Of a stretch of 49,710 bases of DNA, positions 1 through 7,255 are shown one piece after another. Made by a program: the position numbers and the translations under genes. Position 1 is the first letter of the stretch, and every line of letters begins with the position of its first letter. Below the pieces are notes generated by a model, which was not told the origin of the DNA, searched no databases, and saw nothing but the letters and a program-made list of their open reading frames with translations. The DNA comes from Actinomycetota bacterium (GTDB lineage: Bacteria > Actinomycetota > Acidimicrobiia > IMCC26256 > VFJJ01), in NCBI GenBank assembly GCA_009886115.1, contig VFJJ01000130.1, positions 1 through 49,710 of the forward strand, read 5' to 3'.

Positions 1-105
1 CCGGAAACCCGAGCTCAACTTCTCCAACGACTTGTTGAACTCGATCCCGGTACTGGTCAGGTTCCTGTAGGCGTTGATCGCCCCGATGTTCTGATTGATG
101 CGCAC
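1..105 (-). CDS. hag: Flagellin, N-terminal 35 residues (rest lies outside the window)
   Basis: Flagellin is the filament subunit, exported by the flagellar type III system and assembled outside the cell. The reverse strand from a GTG at 105-103 reads an open frame to the window edge, beginning MRINQNIGAINAYRNL and continuing to SLEKLSSGFR. This is the conserved flagellin D0 start (MRINxNI...A.RNL...KSLEKLSSG.RI). A strong ribosome site, GGAGGT, lies at 116-111, five bases before the GTG. The protein is truncated by the window, not by mutation. Its chaperone gene fliS is about 1 kb away on the other strand, and the FliW-CsrA pair that often controls flagellin synthesis lies near 36.4-37.4 kb. 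A flagellin-like hook protein is the only alternative; the N-terminus favours flagellin. Confidence 0.93.
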   Translation of the reverse strand, partial: MRINQNIGAINAYRNLTSTGIEFNKSLEKLSSGFR

Positions 106-187
106 TGTCAACCTCCGTGTCGATGAGTGCGAACTCTGGGAGTGGGTGAACCCCTAGGGGGTTTCACGAGCATCCATGCTGCTCGAA
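106..187 (-). promoter_or_regulatory. Flagellin mRNA leader with GGA-loop hairpin (candidate CsrA target)
   Basis: Three elements are visible in the untranslated leader, read on the minus strand. At 185-167 a six-base stem (CGAGCA/TGCTCG) has a seven-base loop containing GGA. At 167-146 there is a nearly perfect 22-bp palindrome centred on CCCCTAGGGG. At 116-111 the Shine-Dalgarno GGAGGT contains a second GGA. Known biology: CsrA binds GGA in hairpin loops, and in Bacillus subtilis it blocks hag translation by binding two leader sites, one over the Shine-Dalgarno, with FliW as antagonist. That the same control applies here is inference, supported by fliW-csrA in this window. Confidence 0.5.
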
Positions 188-192
188 GGTCC

Positions 193-200
193 CTATCGAC
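193..200 (-). promoter_or_regulatory. Possible sigma-28 -10 box for flagellin (GTCGATAG)
   Basis: On the minus strand GTCGATAG matches 6 of 8 bases of the sigma-28 -10 consensus GCCGATAA. It would start transcription near 187, just before the GGA-loop hairpin. No good TAAA-like -35 element is seen 15-16 bases upstream, so this is tentative. Confidence 0.3.
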
Positions 201-308
201 GGGGGCCGTGATCGAGATAAGTACGTGGCGTGGCGAATTTTCCGGCGATCCGTGGTTGTGCGGTCGATATTTCTCCAGAAAAGCCGCCAACCGTGACACC
301 ACGCCGAC

Positions 309-950
309 TCAACTCGAATGGTGAAGAACCCCTGGGAGTCCCCGACACCGCTGGGGGAGGTCTTCGTGCCCCTCCCGAGCCGAGGTGAACCGGACCGAGG
401 CGACCCGGCGCCCATCGGGCAGCGTCCGGAGAGCGCCCTGTCCCTGACGCATCCCCGCTGCTGTCATCACCCGGGCCGCCGCGGCGTTCCACGGCACAGC
501 CTCGGCCCAGACCTCACGCACGCCGAGATGCTCATGGGCCAGGCGCAACGCCAGGGTCACCGCCTCGGTGGCGATCCCCCGGCCGCGGCCCCGGCGATGC
601 ACGCTGAAGCCGAGCTGGACGGGCATGTGCTGCGGATCACCCTCGGGCATGGCCACGAGCTGCACGTGCCCGAGGAGCAGACCCGTCCTTGCATCGTCGA
701 TCGCCAGGTCGGCGATGAGGGGGTCGAGCGAGGCGTGCGCGATGTATTCGCGCGAGAACTCGACGACATCGTCGAGCGGGAGATCCCGATAGCCGTGGTT
801 CTCTCGGGACCGGTCGTCGTCGTACGCCGCAACCAGGTCGTCGAGGTCGGCCTCGGTGAGCGGACGGAGATCGACCCCGGAGCCGTGGAGCAGATGATGC
901 CGTCTTCCGGGGCCACCCGGCCGGCATTCGAGCCACGCATCGACCGTCAC
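309..950 (-). CDS. GNAT-family N-acetyltransferase (RimJ/RimL type)
   Basis: This is a predicted acetyl-CoA-dependent N-acetyltransferase of 213 residues. Residues 28-40 carry the typical first strand (VDLRPLTEADLDDL). The central part has the acetyl-CoA pyrophosphate loop RRGRGRGIATEAV, followed by the helix-strand segment ending in WNAAAARVMTAAGM, which is the usual motif A/B arrangement of RimJ/RimL-like GNATs. The start is a GTG at 950-948; the ribosome site is weak and the true start could be slightly further in. It lies between flagellin (same strand) and fliS (divergent). A role in modifying a flagellar protein is possible from position alone, but the substrate cannot be read from the sequence. 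Confidence 0.8.
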   Translation of the reverse strand: MTVDAWLECRPGGPGRRHHLLHGSGVDLRPLTEADLDDLVAAYDDDRSRENHGYRDLPLDDVVEFSREYIAHASLDPLIADLAIDDARTGLLLGHVQLVAMPEGDPQHMPVQLGFSVHRRGRGRGIATEAVTLALRLAHEHLGVREVWAEAVPWNAAAARVMTAAGMRQGQGALRTLPDGRRVASVRFTSAREGHEDLPQRCRGLPGVLHHSS

Positions 951-999
951 AGAAGGTGCATCGGACCCAAACGGGGCTTTCTTGACCCCATCTGAGCCC

Positions 1000-1026
1000 T
1001 AAACAGCCGGCGGCCCCGGCCGATGG
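1000..1026 (+). promoter_or_regulatory. Sigma-28-type promoter upstream of fliS
   Basis: TAAA at 1000-1003 is followed after exactly 15 bases by GCCGATGG at 1019-1026. The FliA/WhiG/SigD consensus is TAAA-N15(16)-GCCGATAA, so the -35 core, the spacing and GCCGAT all match. A transcript starting near 1033 would have a leader of about 68 bases before fliS. The FliA/WhiG-like sigma factor at 22130-23083 is the likely user. Confidence 0.65.
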
Positions 1027-1100
1027 GAGTCCGGGCCGCCCCTTGGGTGGCCGGCCAGGGTCTCGGCCGCCGCACCACGACAGCTCGAGGGCAGCACAGC

Positions 1101-1484
1101 GTGAATGCTCCGAACCGCTACCAGACCGACTCCATCTCCACTGCGGGACCGGCGCAGTTGGTGCTCATGCTCTACGACGGGGCCCTGACCGCGATCATGC
1201 GGTCGCGCGTTGCCCTCCTCGAGGGTGGGCCGATCGCTGTGGAGGTGTCGCACCGCGAGCTGCAGCGATGCCAGGACATCGTGTGGGAGCTGCGCATGTC
1301 GCTCGATCGCGACCGCGGCGGACCGATCGCGGCCAGCCTCGGTTCGCTCTACGACTACTGCATCGAGCAGCTCATCGCCGCGAACATCACCAAGGACGCG
1401 ACCAAGCTCGACATCGTCCAGGAGGTCGTCGGCGAGCTGCGCAGCGCGTGGGCCGAAGCCTGTTGCGGCGTCCCGACCGGCTGA
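1101..1484 (+). CDS. fliS: Flagellin export chaperone FliS
   Basis: FliS binds the flagellin C-terminus in the cytoplasm, keeps it unpolymerised and delivers it to the export gate. The 127-residue protein begins MNAPNRYQTDSISTAGPAQL and continues VLMLYDGAL, the FliS signature (Y....v.taspaqLvlMLYdgal). The rest is helical, as expected for the four-helix bundle, including SLYDYCIEQLIAANI and VVGELRSAW. The GTG at 1101 is chosen because the family starts just before NRYQ; a GAGG lies 10 bases upstream. The frame is open further upstream to 1023 but that part is unlike FliS. A sigma-28-like promoter lies upstream, and a terminator-like hairpin follows at 1678. No fliD is seen beside it. Confidence 0.93.
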   Translation: MNAPNRYQTDSISTAGPAQLVLMLYDGALTAIMRSRVALLEGGPIAVEVSHRELQRCQDIVWELRMSLDRDRGGPIAASLGSLYDYCIEQLIAANITKDATKLDIVQEVVGELRSAWAEACCGVPTG

Positions 1485-1550
1485 AAGGGACGGCAGGGGC
1501 GGGATCGGGGCACAGCGAACGCCAACCGAGCCCGCACCGGCAGACCGGGC

Positions 1551-1578
1551 TCAACCACCACCACTGATCGTCCGATGA
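1551..1578 (+). promoter_or_regulatory. Possible sigma-28-like promoter for the flgB operon
   Basis: TCAA at 1551-1554 is followed after 16 bases by TCCGATGA (1571-1578), 6 of 8 matches to GCCGATAA. The TCAA-N16 form is also seen before flhB. The transcript would have to read through the hairpin at 1678-1703 to reach flgB. Confidence 0.35.
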
Positions 1579-1677
1579 GACGTCCACGGAGCTCACCCCG
1601 CCGGCGTTGGCCGACCGGGGGAGCGCCACACAACGAGAAAACAGCTCCGGTCATGGATCGACCGGTTCGGGCATCCA

Positions 1678-1710
1678 GGGAAGAACGCCTCGGCGTTCTT
1701 CCCTTGTTTG
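1678..1710 (+). terminator. Terminator-like hairpin between fliS and flgB
   Basis: A perfect 12-bp stem (GGGAAGAACGCC / GGCGTTCTTCCC, 1678-1689 and 1692-1703) with a two-base apex is followed by TTGTTTG. This resembles a rho-independent terminator for fliS. It ends only 32 bases before the flgB start, leaving little room for a separate flgB promoter, so it may act as an attenuator or partial terminator instead. Confidence 0.65.
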
Positions 1711-1735
1711 CGTTCACCCCTGAAAGCGAGCACCG

Positions 1736-2107
1736 ATGATCGAGCGGTCCAGCAGCATCGCCGACACGACGATGAAGGCGATCGAGTACGCCATGGGCGG
1801 GCTCTCGCGCCGGGCCGACGTGCGAGCCAACAACATCGCCAACGGCGAGACCCCCGGGTTCAAGGCCAAGAGCCTGAGCTTCGAGCGGCAGCTCGGTCAC
1901 GCGCTGCGCAACGGCGAGATCGACAACGTGGCCGGGTTCTCGCAGGGCCTGCGCGACACCACCCCCGACGCCTTCGACAACACCGTCGAGCTCGAGGAGG
2001 AGGTGGCCGAGATGACCAAGGACAACCTCATGGTCACGGCCATGGTCAACGCCTACAACTACAAGGTCGGTCTCCTGCGTTCGGCCATCTCGGGCGGCGG
2101 TCGCTGA
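1736..2107 (+). CDS. flgB: Flagellar basal-body rod protein FlgB
   Basis: FlgB forms the proximal rod of the basal body after export across the membrane. The 123-residue protein has the rod/hook N-terminal signature (RRADVRANNIANGETPGFKAKSLSF, residues 25-49) and the C-terminal helix ending in LMVTAMVNAYNYKVGLLRSAI. Length is normal (about 110-140). The ATG at 1736 follows GAAAGCGAG. It is the first gene of a long plus-strand series in which flgC follows after two bases. Confidence 0.95.
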   Translation: MIERSSSIADTTMKAIEYAMGGLSRRADVRANNIANGETPGFKAKSLSFERQLGHALRNGEIDNVAGFSQGLRDTTPDAFDNTVELEEEVAEMTKDNLMVTAMVNAYNYKVGLLRSAISGGGR

Positions 2108-2109
2108 TC

Positions 2110-2526
2110 ATGGGCATGGGACCGTTCAGCACGATCGACGTCAGCACGACCGGGATCACGTTCTCGCGTTTCTGGCTCGACACGCTCGCTCACAACATGG
2201 CCAACGTCAACACCGTGCGCTCCTTCGACGAGGAGCCGTTCCGGGCCAAGTTCCTGCGCGCCGAGGAGACCGCCTCCGCCGACCGCGGCGGTCCCGGGCG
2301 AGGCGTGCACCTCGAGGAGATCGTTGCTACGCAAGGAGATCCGACTGTCGTGTTCGACCCCGACCACCCCCTGGCCAACGCACAGGGCCTCGTGAAGCGG
2401 GCGATGGTCGACATGGCCGGACAGATGTCGGACCTCATCGTGGCCCAGCGGTCGTACCAGATGAACATCCGCGTGGTGCAGGCCGCCAAAGAGGCCTACG
2501 AAGCAGCGCTCCGGGTCGGCCGGTAG
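2110..2526 (+). CDS. flgC: Flagellar basal-body rod protein FlgC
   Basis: FlgC is a proximal rod subunit. The 138-residue protein has the signature of the family near the N-terminus (STTGITFSRFWLDTLAHNMANVNT) and the C-terminal helix DLIVAQRSYQMNIRVVQAAKEAYEAAL, closely matching FlgC (d.i.a.RaYeaNv.v......m...l). The N-terminal motif differs from the usual LxaqrxrlnviaeNlANanT in having FSRFWLDTLAHNMANVNT. The start is ATG at 2110 or the second ATG at 2116; neither has a strong ribosome site, consistent with translation coupled to flgB two bases upstream. Confidence 0.95.
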   Translation: MGMGPFSTIDVSTTGITFSRFWLDTLAHNMANVNTVRSFDEEPFRAKFLRAEETASADRGGPGRGVHLEEIVATQGDPTVVFDPDHPLANAQGLVKRAMVDMAGQMSDLIVAQRSYQMNIRVVQAAKEAYEAALRVGR

Positions 2527-2576
2527 GGCCGGGACCAGGACCAGAACCAGATGATCCAGAGGACGGGACACCAATC

Positions 2577-2891
2577 ATGAGCATCGGTGGCATTGCCAGC
2601 ATCGGCGGCGGGATCTCCCCGATCTCGCGCCCCATCCCGGGCATCGGCGCCGCCGAGATCGGGCCGGGGGGCGACAGCTTCAAGGACGCGGTCGCACGGG
2701 GGCTGCAGTCGGTGTCGAACCAGGAGAATCAGGCCGACGGCCTCAGCCAGGCCCTGGCCGCGGGCGAGCAGGTGCAGATCCACGACGTGATGGCCGCCAC
2801 CACCAAGGCCCAGCTGTCGGTCGATCTGCTCGTGCAGGTGCGCAACAAGGCCGTCGACGCGTACCGCGAGATCATGAACATGCAGGTCTGA
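2577..2891 (+). CDS. fliE: Flagellar hook-basal body complex protein FliE
   Basis: FliE links the MS ring (FliF) to the rod and is among the first exported subunits. The 104-residue protein has a variable glycine/proline-rich N-terminus and the conserved C-terminal half: SFKDAVARGLQSVSNQENQAD, then EQVQIHDVMAATTKAQLSVDLLVQVRNKAVDAYREIMNMQV, ending in the family's YqEIMrMqv. The ATG at 2577 follows GAGGACGGGACACC. The next gene, two bases downstream, is fliI. Normally fliF, fliG and fliH follow fliE, and all three are missing here. Confidence 0.95.
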   Translation: MSIGGIASIGGGISPISRPIPGIGAAEIGPGGDSFKDAVARGLQSVSNQENQADGLSQALAAGEQVQIHDVMAATTKAQLSVDLLVQVRNKAVDAYREIMNMQV

Positions 2892-2893
2892 CG

Positions 2894-4219
2894 ATGTCGA
2901 ACCCGACCGCGCTCGCCGTCGACGAGCTGTCCCAGCGCCTGCGCCGCACGGAGGTCTTCCGTGTCGGGGGCAGCGTCGCGGGCGTCATGGGCCACGAGGT
3001 GGAGGTGCGCGGGCTGCGTCTGCGGCTCGGCGACGTCCTCGGCGTCCACACCGAGGCCGGTGATCGCCTCGCTGAAGTCGTCGCTGTCGGCCCGGACTCG
3101 GCGAGCGCGCTCGTCTACGGCGAGACCGGCGGTATCGGCCGAGGTGATCGGGTCAGCCTGCGCCGCGAGGGCTTCGGCGCCGAGGTCGGAGCCGGACTGG
3201 TCGGACGGGTGATCGACGCATTCGGCCAGCCGATGGACGGAGGACCGCCCGTGCGGGGCGAACCCGTCCAGGTGCACATGGACGTTCCCGATCCGATGGA
3301 GCGCCAACGGATCTCGCAGCCCCTCCCCGTCGGGGTACGGGTCATCGACTCCCTGTGCACGATCGGACGAGGTCAGCGCCTCGGGATCTTCGGCGGCTCG
3401 GGTGTCGGCAAGTCGACGCTCCTCGGGATGATGGCCCGGGGCACCACGGCCGAGATCTCGGTCCTGGCGCTCATCGGTGAGCGCGGCCGTGAGGTGCGGG
3501 AGTTCATCGAGGACGACCTCGGCCCCGAAGGGATGCGCCGGTCGATCGTGGTGGTCGCCACCTCGGATCAGCCGCCGCTCGTCCGCCTGCGGGCCGGCTT
3601 CCTCGCCACGCGCATCGCCGAGTGGTTCGCCGATCGCGAGGCCGACGTGCTGTTGATGTTCGACTCACTCACCCGCATGGCCATGGCCCAGCGCGATGTG
3701 GGTCTCGCAGCGGGCGAGCCTCCCACGGCTCGCGGCTACACACCCTCGGTCTTCTCCCTGATGCCCAAGCTGCTCGAACGGGCGGGCCCCCGAGCCCGCG
3801 GCACGGTCACCGGCCTGTACACCGTGCTCGTCGACGGCGACGACATGAACGACCCGATCGCTGACGCCGCTCGCTCGATCCTCGACGGTCACATCGTGCT
3901 CGACCGTCGCATGGGCACCCTGGGGCGCTATCCGGCGATCGACCCGCTGGCCTCGTTGAGCCGGCTGGCGTCGAAGGTCACGACGCCCGAGCAGAGGGGC
4001 CAGGCCCAGGCCATCCGGGCTGCGCTCTCCGCAGCCGAGGAAGTGCGCGATCTGGTCGAGGTCGGCGCCTACGTGCCGGGCACGAATCCCTTGGCCGACA
4101 AGGGCTTGGCGGCGAGTCCCGACATCGTGCACGGCTTCTTGAAGCAGGACGCGCTCGAGGTGACGAGCTTCACCGACACGTGGGCCCGAGCTGCCGAGCT
4201 CGCCCGGAGGGTCGCATGA
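2894..4219 (+). CDS. fliI: Flagellar type III export ATPase FliI
   Basis: FliI is the F1-beta-like ATPase that energises and orders export of flagellar subunits at the cytoplasmic side. The 441-residue protein has normal length. Walker A is GGSGVGKST (residues 167-175) and Walker B is DVLLMFDSLTR (251-261). The catalytic glutamate region GERGREVREFIE is at 195-206, and the family motif PPTARGYTPSVFSLMPKLLERAG is present. The N-terminal domain carries a beta-barrel pattern as in FliI rather than in ATP synthase beta. ATG at 2894 follows the fliE stop closely. Its usual regulator FliH is not encoded next to it. Confidence 0.97.
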   Translation: MSNPTALAVDELSQRLRRTEVFRVGGSVAGVMGHEVEVRGLRLRLGDVLGVHTEAGDRLAEVVAVGPDSASALVYGETGGIGRGDRVSLRREGFGAEVGAGLVGRVIDAFGQPMDGGPPVRGEPVQVHMDVPDPMERQRISQPLPVGVRVIDSLCTIGRGQRLGIFGGSGVGKSTLLGMMARGTTAEISVLALIGERGREVREFIEDDLGPEGMRRSIVVVATSDQPPLVRLRAGFLATRIAEWFADREADVLLMFDSLTRMAMAQRDVGLAAGEPPTARGYTPSVFSLMPKLLERAGPRARGTVTGLYTVLVDGDDMNDPIADAARSILDGHIVLDRRMGTLGRYPAIDPLASLSRLASKVTTPEQRGQAQAIRAALSAAEEVRDLVEVGAYVPGTNPLADKGLAASPDIVHGFLKQDALEVTSFTDTWARAAELARRVA

Positions 4220-4265
4220 GCGGGCCGAGCTCGAGCGAGCAGACGTCGAGCGAGCAGGGGGCACC

Positions 4266-4703
4266 GTGAAGAAGCGTGACCCCATCAAGACGCTGCTGCG
4301 GATCCGCGACATCCGCGAGCGTCAAGCCCGCGGGCGCCTGGCCGTGCAGCACCAGGAGCAGGCCAAGGCCGAGACCGCGCTCGAACGGCGTCAACGGGCC
4401 TACATGGAGCGCGACGTCCCGGCGCGCGAGCTCTCGCCCGCCCAACTCCGGGTGCTGAGCCTGCAGGGGATCCGTTCGCTCGAGCTCCTCAACGACGCCG
4501 CCCGGGCGCTCGACGAGGAACGGCTCCGCACCGAGCGCGTCCGCGACGCCTGGTCGCGAACCGCCAACGCGCTCCGGAGCGCCCAGCGTCTCGACGAGCG
4601 ACGCGAGATCGACGCAGCCGTTTCGGCCCGGAAGGCGTCCGACAAGGCGCTCGACGAGCTGGTGCTCACGCTGCGCGAACCCAAGCGGGGGAAGCGATCA
4701 TGA
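4266..4703 (+). CDS. fliJ: FliJ-like flagellar export chaperone/stalk protein
   Basis: FliJ forms the coiled-coil stalk inside the FliI hexamer and helps recycle chaperones. The 145-residue protein is almost entirely charged helix rich in R, E, A and L with heptad patterns, as FliJ is (usual length 140-150). There is no sharp motif in this family, so the call rests on size, coiled coil and the position directly after fliI. The start is a GTG at 4266 following GAGCAGGGGGCACC. The stop overlaps the ATG of the next gene (ATGA). Just upstream, 4220-4265 holds a small direct repeat (TCGAGCGAGCAG twice). Confidence 0.8.
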   Translation: MKKRDPIKTLLRIRDIRERQARGRLAVQHQEQAKAETALERRQRAYMERDVPARELSPAQLRVLSLQGIRSLELLNDAARALDEERLRTERVRDAWSRTANALRSAQRLDERREIDAAVSARKASDKALDELVLTLREPKRGKRS

Positions 4704-5431
4704 CGACGGACCTGCGCCCTGCCGGCCTCGACCGGGTACTGGCCCGCATGGCCGAGCTGCGCTCGAGCATGGGCGCGGGCAGATCGTCGGGCCCCACGTT
4801 CGACGACATGATGCTTGCTGCGGAGCGCCGCCCGACCGGCCCGGTCTATGCCGTCGCCGAGAGCCTCCCCGAGACATCGACCACCGCTGCAGCCGACGCG
4901 CTGCTCTCGACGGCCTCGGCCTATCCCCGCGTGGGCTCGACCACCGGGCTCGCCGGGACCGCATCGACGATCCCGGCCGTGGCCGACCTGTTCGACCCCA
5001 GCGCTCCGATCGATCCTTCGTGGGCGGCGGCACTGCCCGAGGCGGGGATGCCCTGGAGCGGAGCCATCGGGGATGCGGCTGCCCGCAACGGCGTCGACCC
5101 TCGACTGCTCAGCGCGCTGGTCTGGACCGAGTCGGGCTTCCGGCCTGAGGCCGTCTCCGAAGCCGGGGCCCGGGGTCTCGCTCAGCTCATGCCAGCCACC
5201 GCGGCCGGGCTCGGAGTCGATCCCGACGATCCGCTGCAGAACCTCGACGGCGGCGCCCGCTACCTCCGATCCGCCCTCGACCGCTTCGGTCGCCTCGACC
5301 TGGCCCTGGCCGCGTACAACGCCGGTCCTCGCCGGGTCGACGAGGCCGGCGGTGTTCCCGACATCCCCCAGACCCGCGCCTACGTGAGCAGGGTTCTCGA
5401 TCGCTACCGCCTCCTGGGAGGCCCGACATGA
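4700..5431 (+). CDS. Lytic transglycosylase (SLT domain), flagellar operon
   Basis: This is a predicted peptidoglycan lytic transglycosylase that would open the cell wall for the growing rod, a task carried by the FlgJ muramidase domain in proteobacteria. The first 110 residues are low complexity. The SLT domain spans about 117-240: IGDAAARNGVDPRLLSALVWTESGF with catalytic glutamate E144, ARGLAQLMPATA, LQNLDGGARYLRSAL and LALAAYNAGP. No signal peptide is evident, so it is probably exported by the flagellar apparatus or by an unrecognised signal. It overlaps both fliJ and fliK by four bases, so it is a firm member of the operon. Confidence 0.9.
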   Translation: MTTDLRPAGLDRVLARMAELRSSMGAGRSSGPTFDDMMLAAERRPTGPVYAVAESLPETSTTAAADALLSTASAYPRVGSTTGLAGTASTIPAVADLFDPSAPIDPSWAAALPEAGMPWSGAIGDAAARNGVDPRLLSALVWTESGFRPEAVSEAGARGLAQLMPATAAGLGVDPDDPLQNLDGGARYLRSALDRFGRLDLALAAYNAGPRRVDEAGGVPDIPQTRAYVSRVLDRYRLLGGPT

Positions 5432-7254
5432 ACATCGCGTCCACCATCGTCGCTAGCGGAAGGGCCGAGCTCACCGGCATCCGAGCCGTCGACGCTCTCG
5501 GAGCCCCACGGATCCGCGGGGCGGGCACGTCGTCCGCCTTCAGCACGGTCCTGCAGAGCGAGCTCGACACCCCGACGACTGAAGCACGGCCCCGCACCGA
5601 CCGCCGGCCTGCCGGCGACCGCGCGCTGCGCGACCGTGATCACGACCATCGGCTTCCCGCAGCGCGCGCGGTTCGACCGAGCGCGCCGGCAAGCAACGAG
5701 CCCGCCATGGTCGACCGCACCGACGACCTCGAGGCCACCGAGGAGACAGGGGCCACCGACGAGACAGGGGCCACCGAGGAGACCGAGGCCACCGAGGAGA
5801 CCGAGGCCACCGAGGAGACCGAGGAGACCGAGGAGACAGGGGCCTCGCGCTCCGGACGGCTCGAGCACGATCCGCACCCGAGCGCGTCGGTGAGCCCGAC
5901 CGCCGTGGCGGCGCCGACGACGGCCGCTCCCCAACTTGCGGCACCGCCGACGACCGAGAGACCTGGTGACGTCGTCGTCGCAGCGATCGGTGCGCCCGCG
6001 TCCAGCGCAGTCGACGCCGTCGACGCGAGCCGGACCGCACCGGCCGTCGCCGCCCTGGCCGACACCCCGAACGGGCACACGAGCCCAGCCAACGCGGCGG
6101 CGACGGTGGCGTCGGGAGCGACGGCCGATGCGAGCACCGCGGCGACTGCCCTCGCACCGGCGACGACCGAGCTCAACGTGGCGCCGGGCTCGCCCGCACC
6201 GGTCTCGGCCACACCCGTCCCGAGCCCGACCGCGACAGCGCCTGCCGCGGTGACGCCAGGAGCCGAACCGTCGATAGCGACGCCGATCGCCGTCGATCCG
6301 GTCCCCGTGACGGCGGCCACTGTCCTCGCCGGAGTCGTCGCCAGCCCGGTCTCGAAGGCAACGTCGGGTGCCCGTGCCGCCGAAGACGAGCTGGCGCCGA
6401 CCGACGCTGCCGCTGCGACGACCCCGAGCGCGAGCACGGCGGCCGTTGCGACCACGGACACGGCCGCCAGCGCTGCTCTCGGCGGCGAAACAGCGGACGA
6501 CACCAGCGAAGCCGACGACGATCAGGTCGCCACCTCCGACGTCGCCGCACCGACCGAGCGCCCACAGACCACCGATGCGACGCCGATGGCGATCGCGACG
6601 GCCGACCCGGGTGCCGCGGCCCAGCTCGCCGCGGCCGCGGCCGCGGGGGCGCCCATCTCGACCGAGCTCACGGAGAGTGCACCGGCGACCACGAGCGGGC
6701 CCCGACCGGTAGGTGAGACCCCGATCGTGGGCGCCACCGCGACGACAGGACCAGCGGCTCCGGCAGGCTCGCTCACCGGTCCGAACAGCCTGGTCGAGCC
6801 GAAGATCGTTCCTTCGGAGACCCCGGCACCGACGAGCACCGCAGCCCAGCGGCTGATGGACATCGTCGAGCGTCTCGAGCACGCTCCCCCGCCTCGGCGG
6901 ATGTTCGTCGAGCTCCCCGAGCTCGCCGGCGCCCGGGTGGAAGTGGCGCTGCGCGGAACCGAGGTCCACGTTCGCATCGTCGGGGGATCGGCGATGTCGG
7001 CCGGCGACGGCTCGGACCGTGAGGCCTTCGGCTCCTTGGCCCGCGACCTCGATCGGGCACTCGCAGATCGGGGCTTCAGCCTCGGGGACAGCTCGGCCCG
7101 ACGTCAGGGCCACTCCCGCTCCGGCACCGACGACGAGCGTCCACCGCCCAACGGCGACCGCGCTCGGCCGATGACCGACGACGGATCACCGCGGCGATCT
7201 CGCCGCAGCGCGGGCGACGGGCCCGGAGCGGTACCGAGCGGATTGAGGATCTGA
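5428..7254 (+). CDS. fliK: Flagellar hook-length control protein FliK
   Basis: FliK measures hook length and triggers the export switch through FlhB. The 608-residue protein is mostly low-complexity A/T/P/S-rich sequence. An acidic tandem stretch of ATEET/ETEET units lies at about residues 100-141 (DNA 5725-5850). The conserved hook-control region is near the C-terminus, about 470-530: AAQRLMDIVERL, then FVELPELAGARVEVALRGTEVHVRIVGG, matching the FliK C-terminal domain (l.L.P..lG.v.v.l......v.i). A basic tail follows. The ATG overlaps the SLT stop (ATGA), and flgD follows after one base. Longer than typical FliK (350-500), through the repeats. Confidence 0.85.
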   Translation: MNIASTIVASGRAELTGIRAVDALGAPRIRGAGTSSAFSTVLQSELDTPTTEARPRTDRRPAGDRALRDRDHDHRLPAARAVRPSAPASNEPAMVDRTDDLEATEETGATDETGATEETEATEETEATEETEETEETGASRSGRLEHDPHPSASVSPTAVAAPTTAAPQLAAPPTTERPGDVVVAAIGAPASSAVDAVDASRTAPAVAALADTPNGHTSPANAAATVASGATADASTAATALAPATTELNVAPGSPAPVSATPVPSPTATAPAAVTPGAEPSIATPIAVDPVPVTAATVLAGVVASPVSKATSGARAAEDELAPTDAAAATTPSASTAAVATTDTAASAALGGETADDTSEADDDQVATSDVAAPTERPQTTDATPMAIATADPGAAAQLAAAAAAGAPISTELTESAPATTSGPRPVGETPIVGATATTGPAAPAGSLTGPNSLVEPKIVPSETPAPTSTAAQRLMDIVERLEHAPPPRRMFVELPELAGARVEVALRGTEVHVRIVGGSAMSAGDGSDREAFGSLARDLDRALADRGFSLGDSSARRQGHSRSGTDDERPPPNGDRARPMTDDGSPRRSRRSAGDGPGAVPSGLRI

Positions 7255-7255
7255 G

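Noticed and set aside
1708-2526. 272-codon frame covering both flgB and flgC
   Set aside because: Only its last 138 codons resemble FlgC. The first part is an out-of-frame shadow of flgB.
5404-7113. Long arginine-rich open frame on the minus strand across fliK
   Set aside because: It is a shadow of the GC-rich fliK gene. The product is low-complexity G/R-rich sequence with no domain, and the plus strand has good operon spacing.
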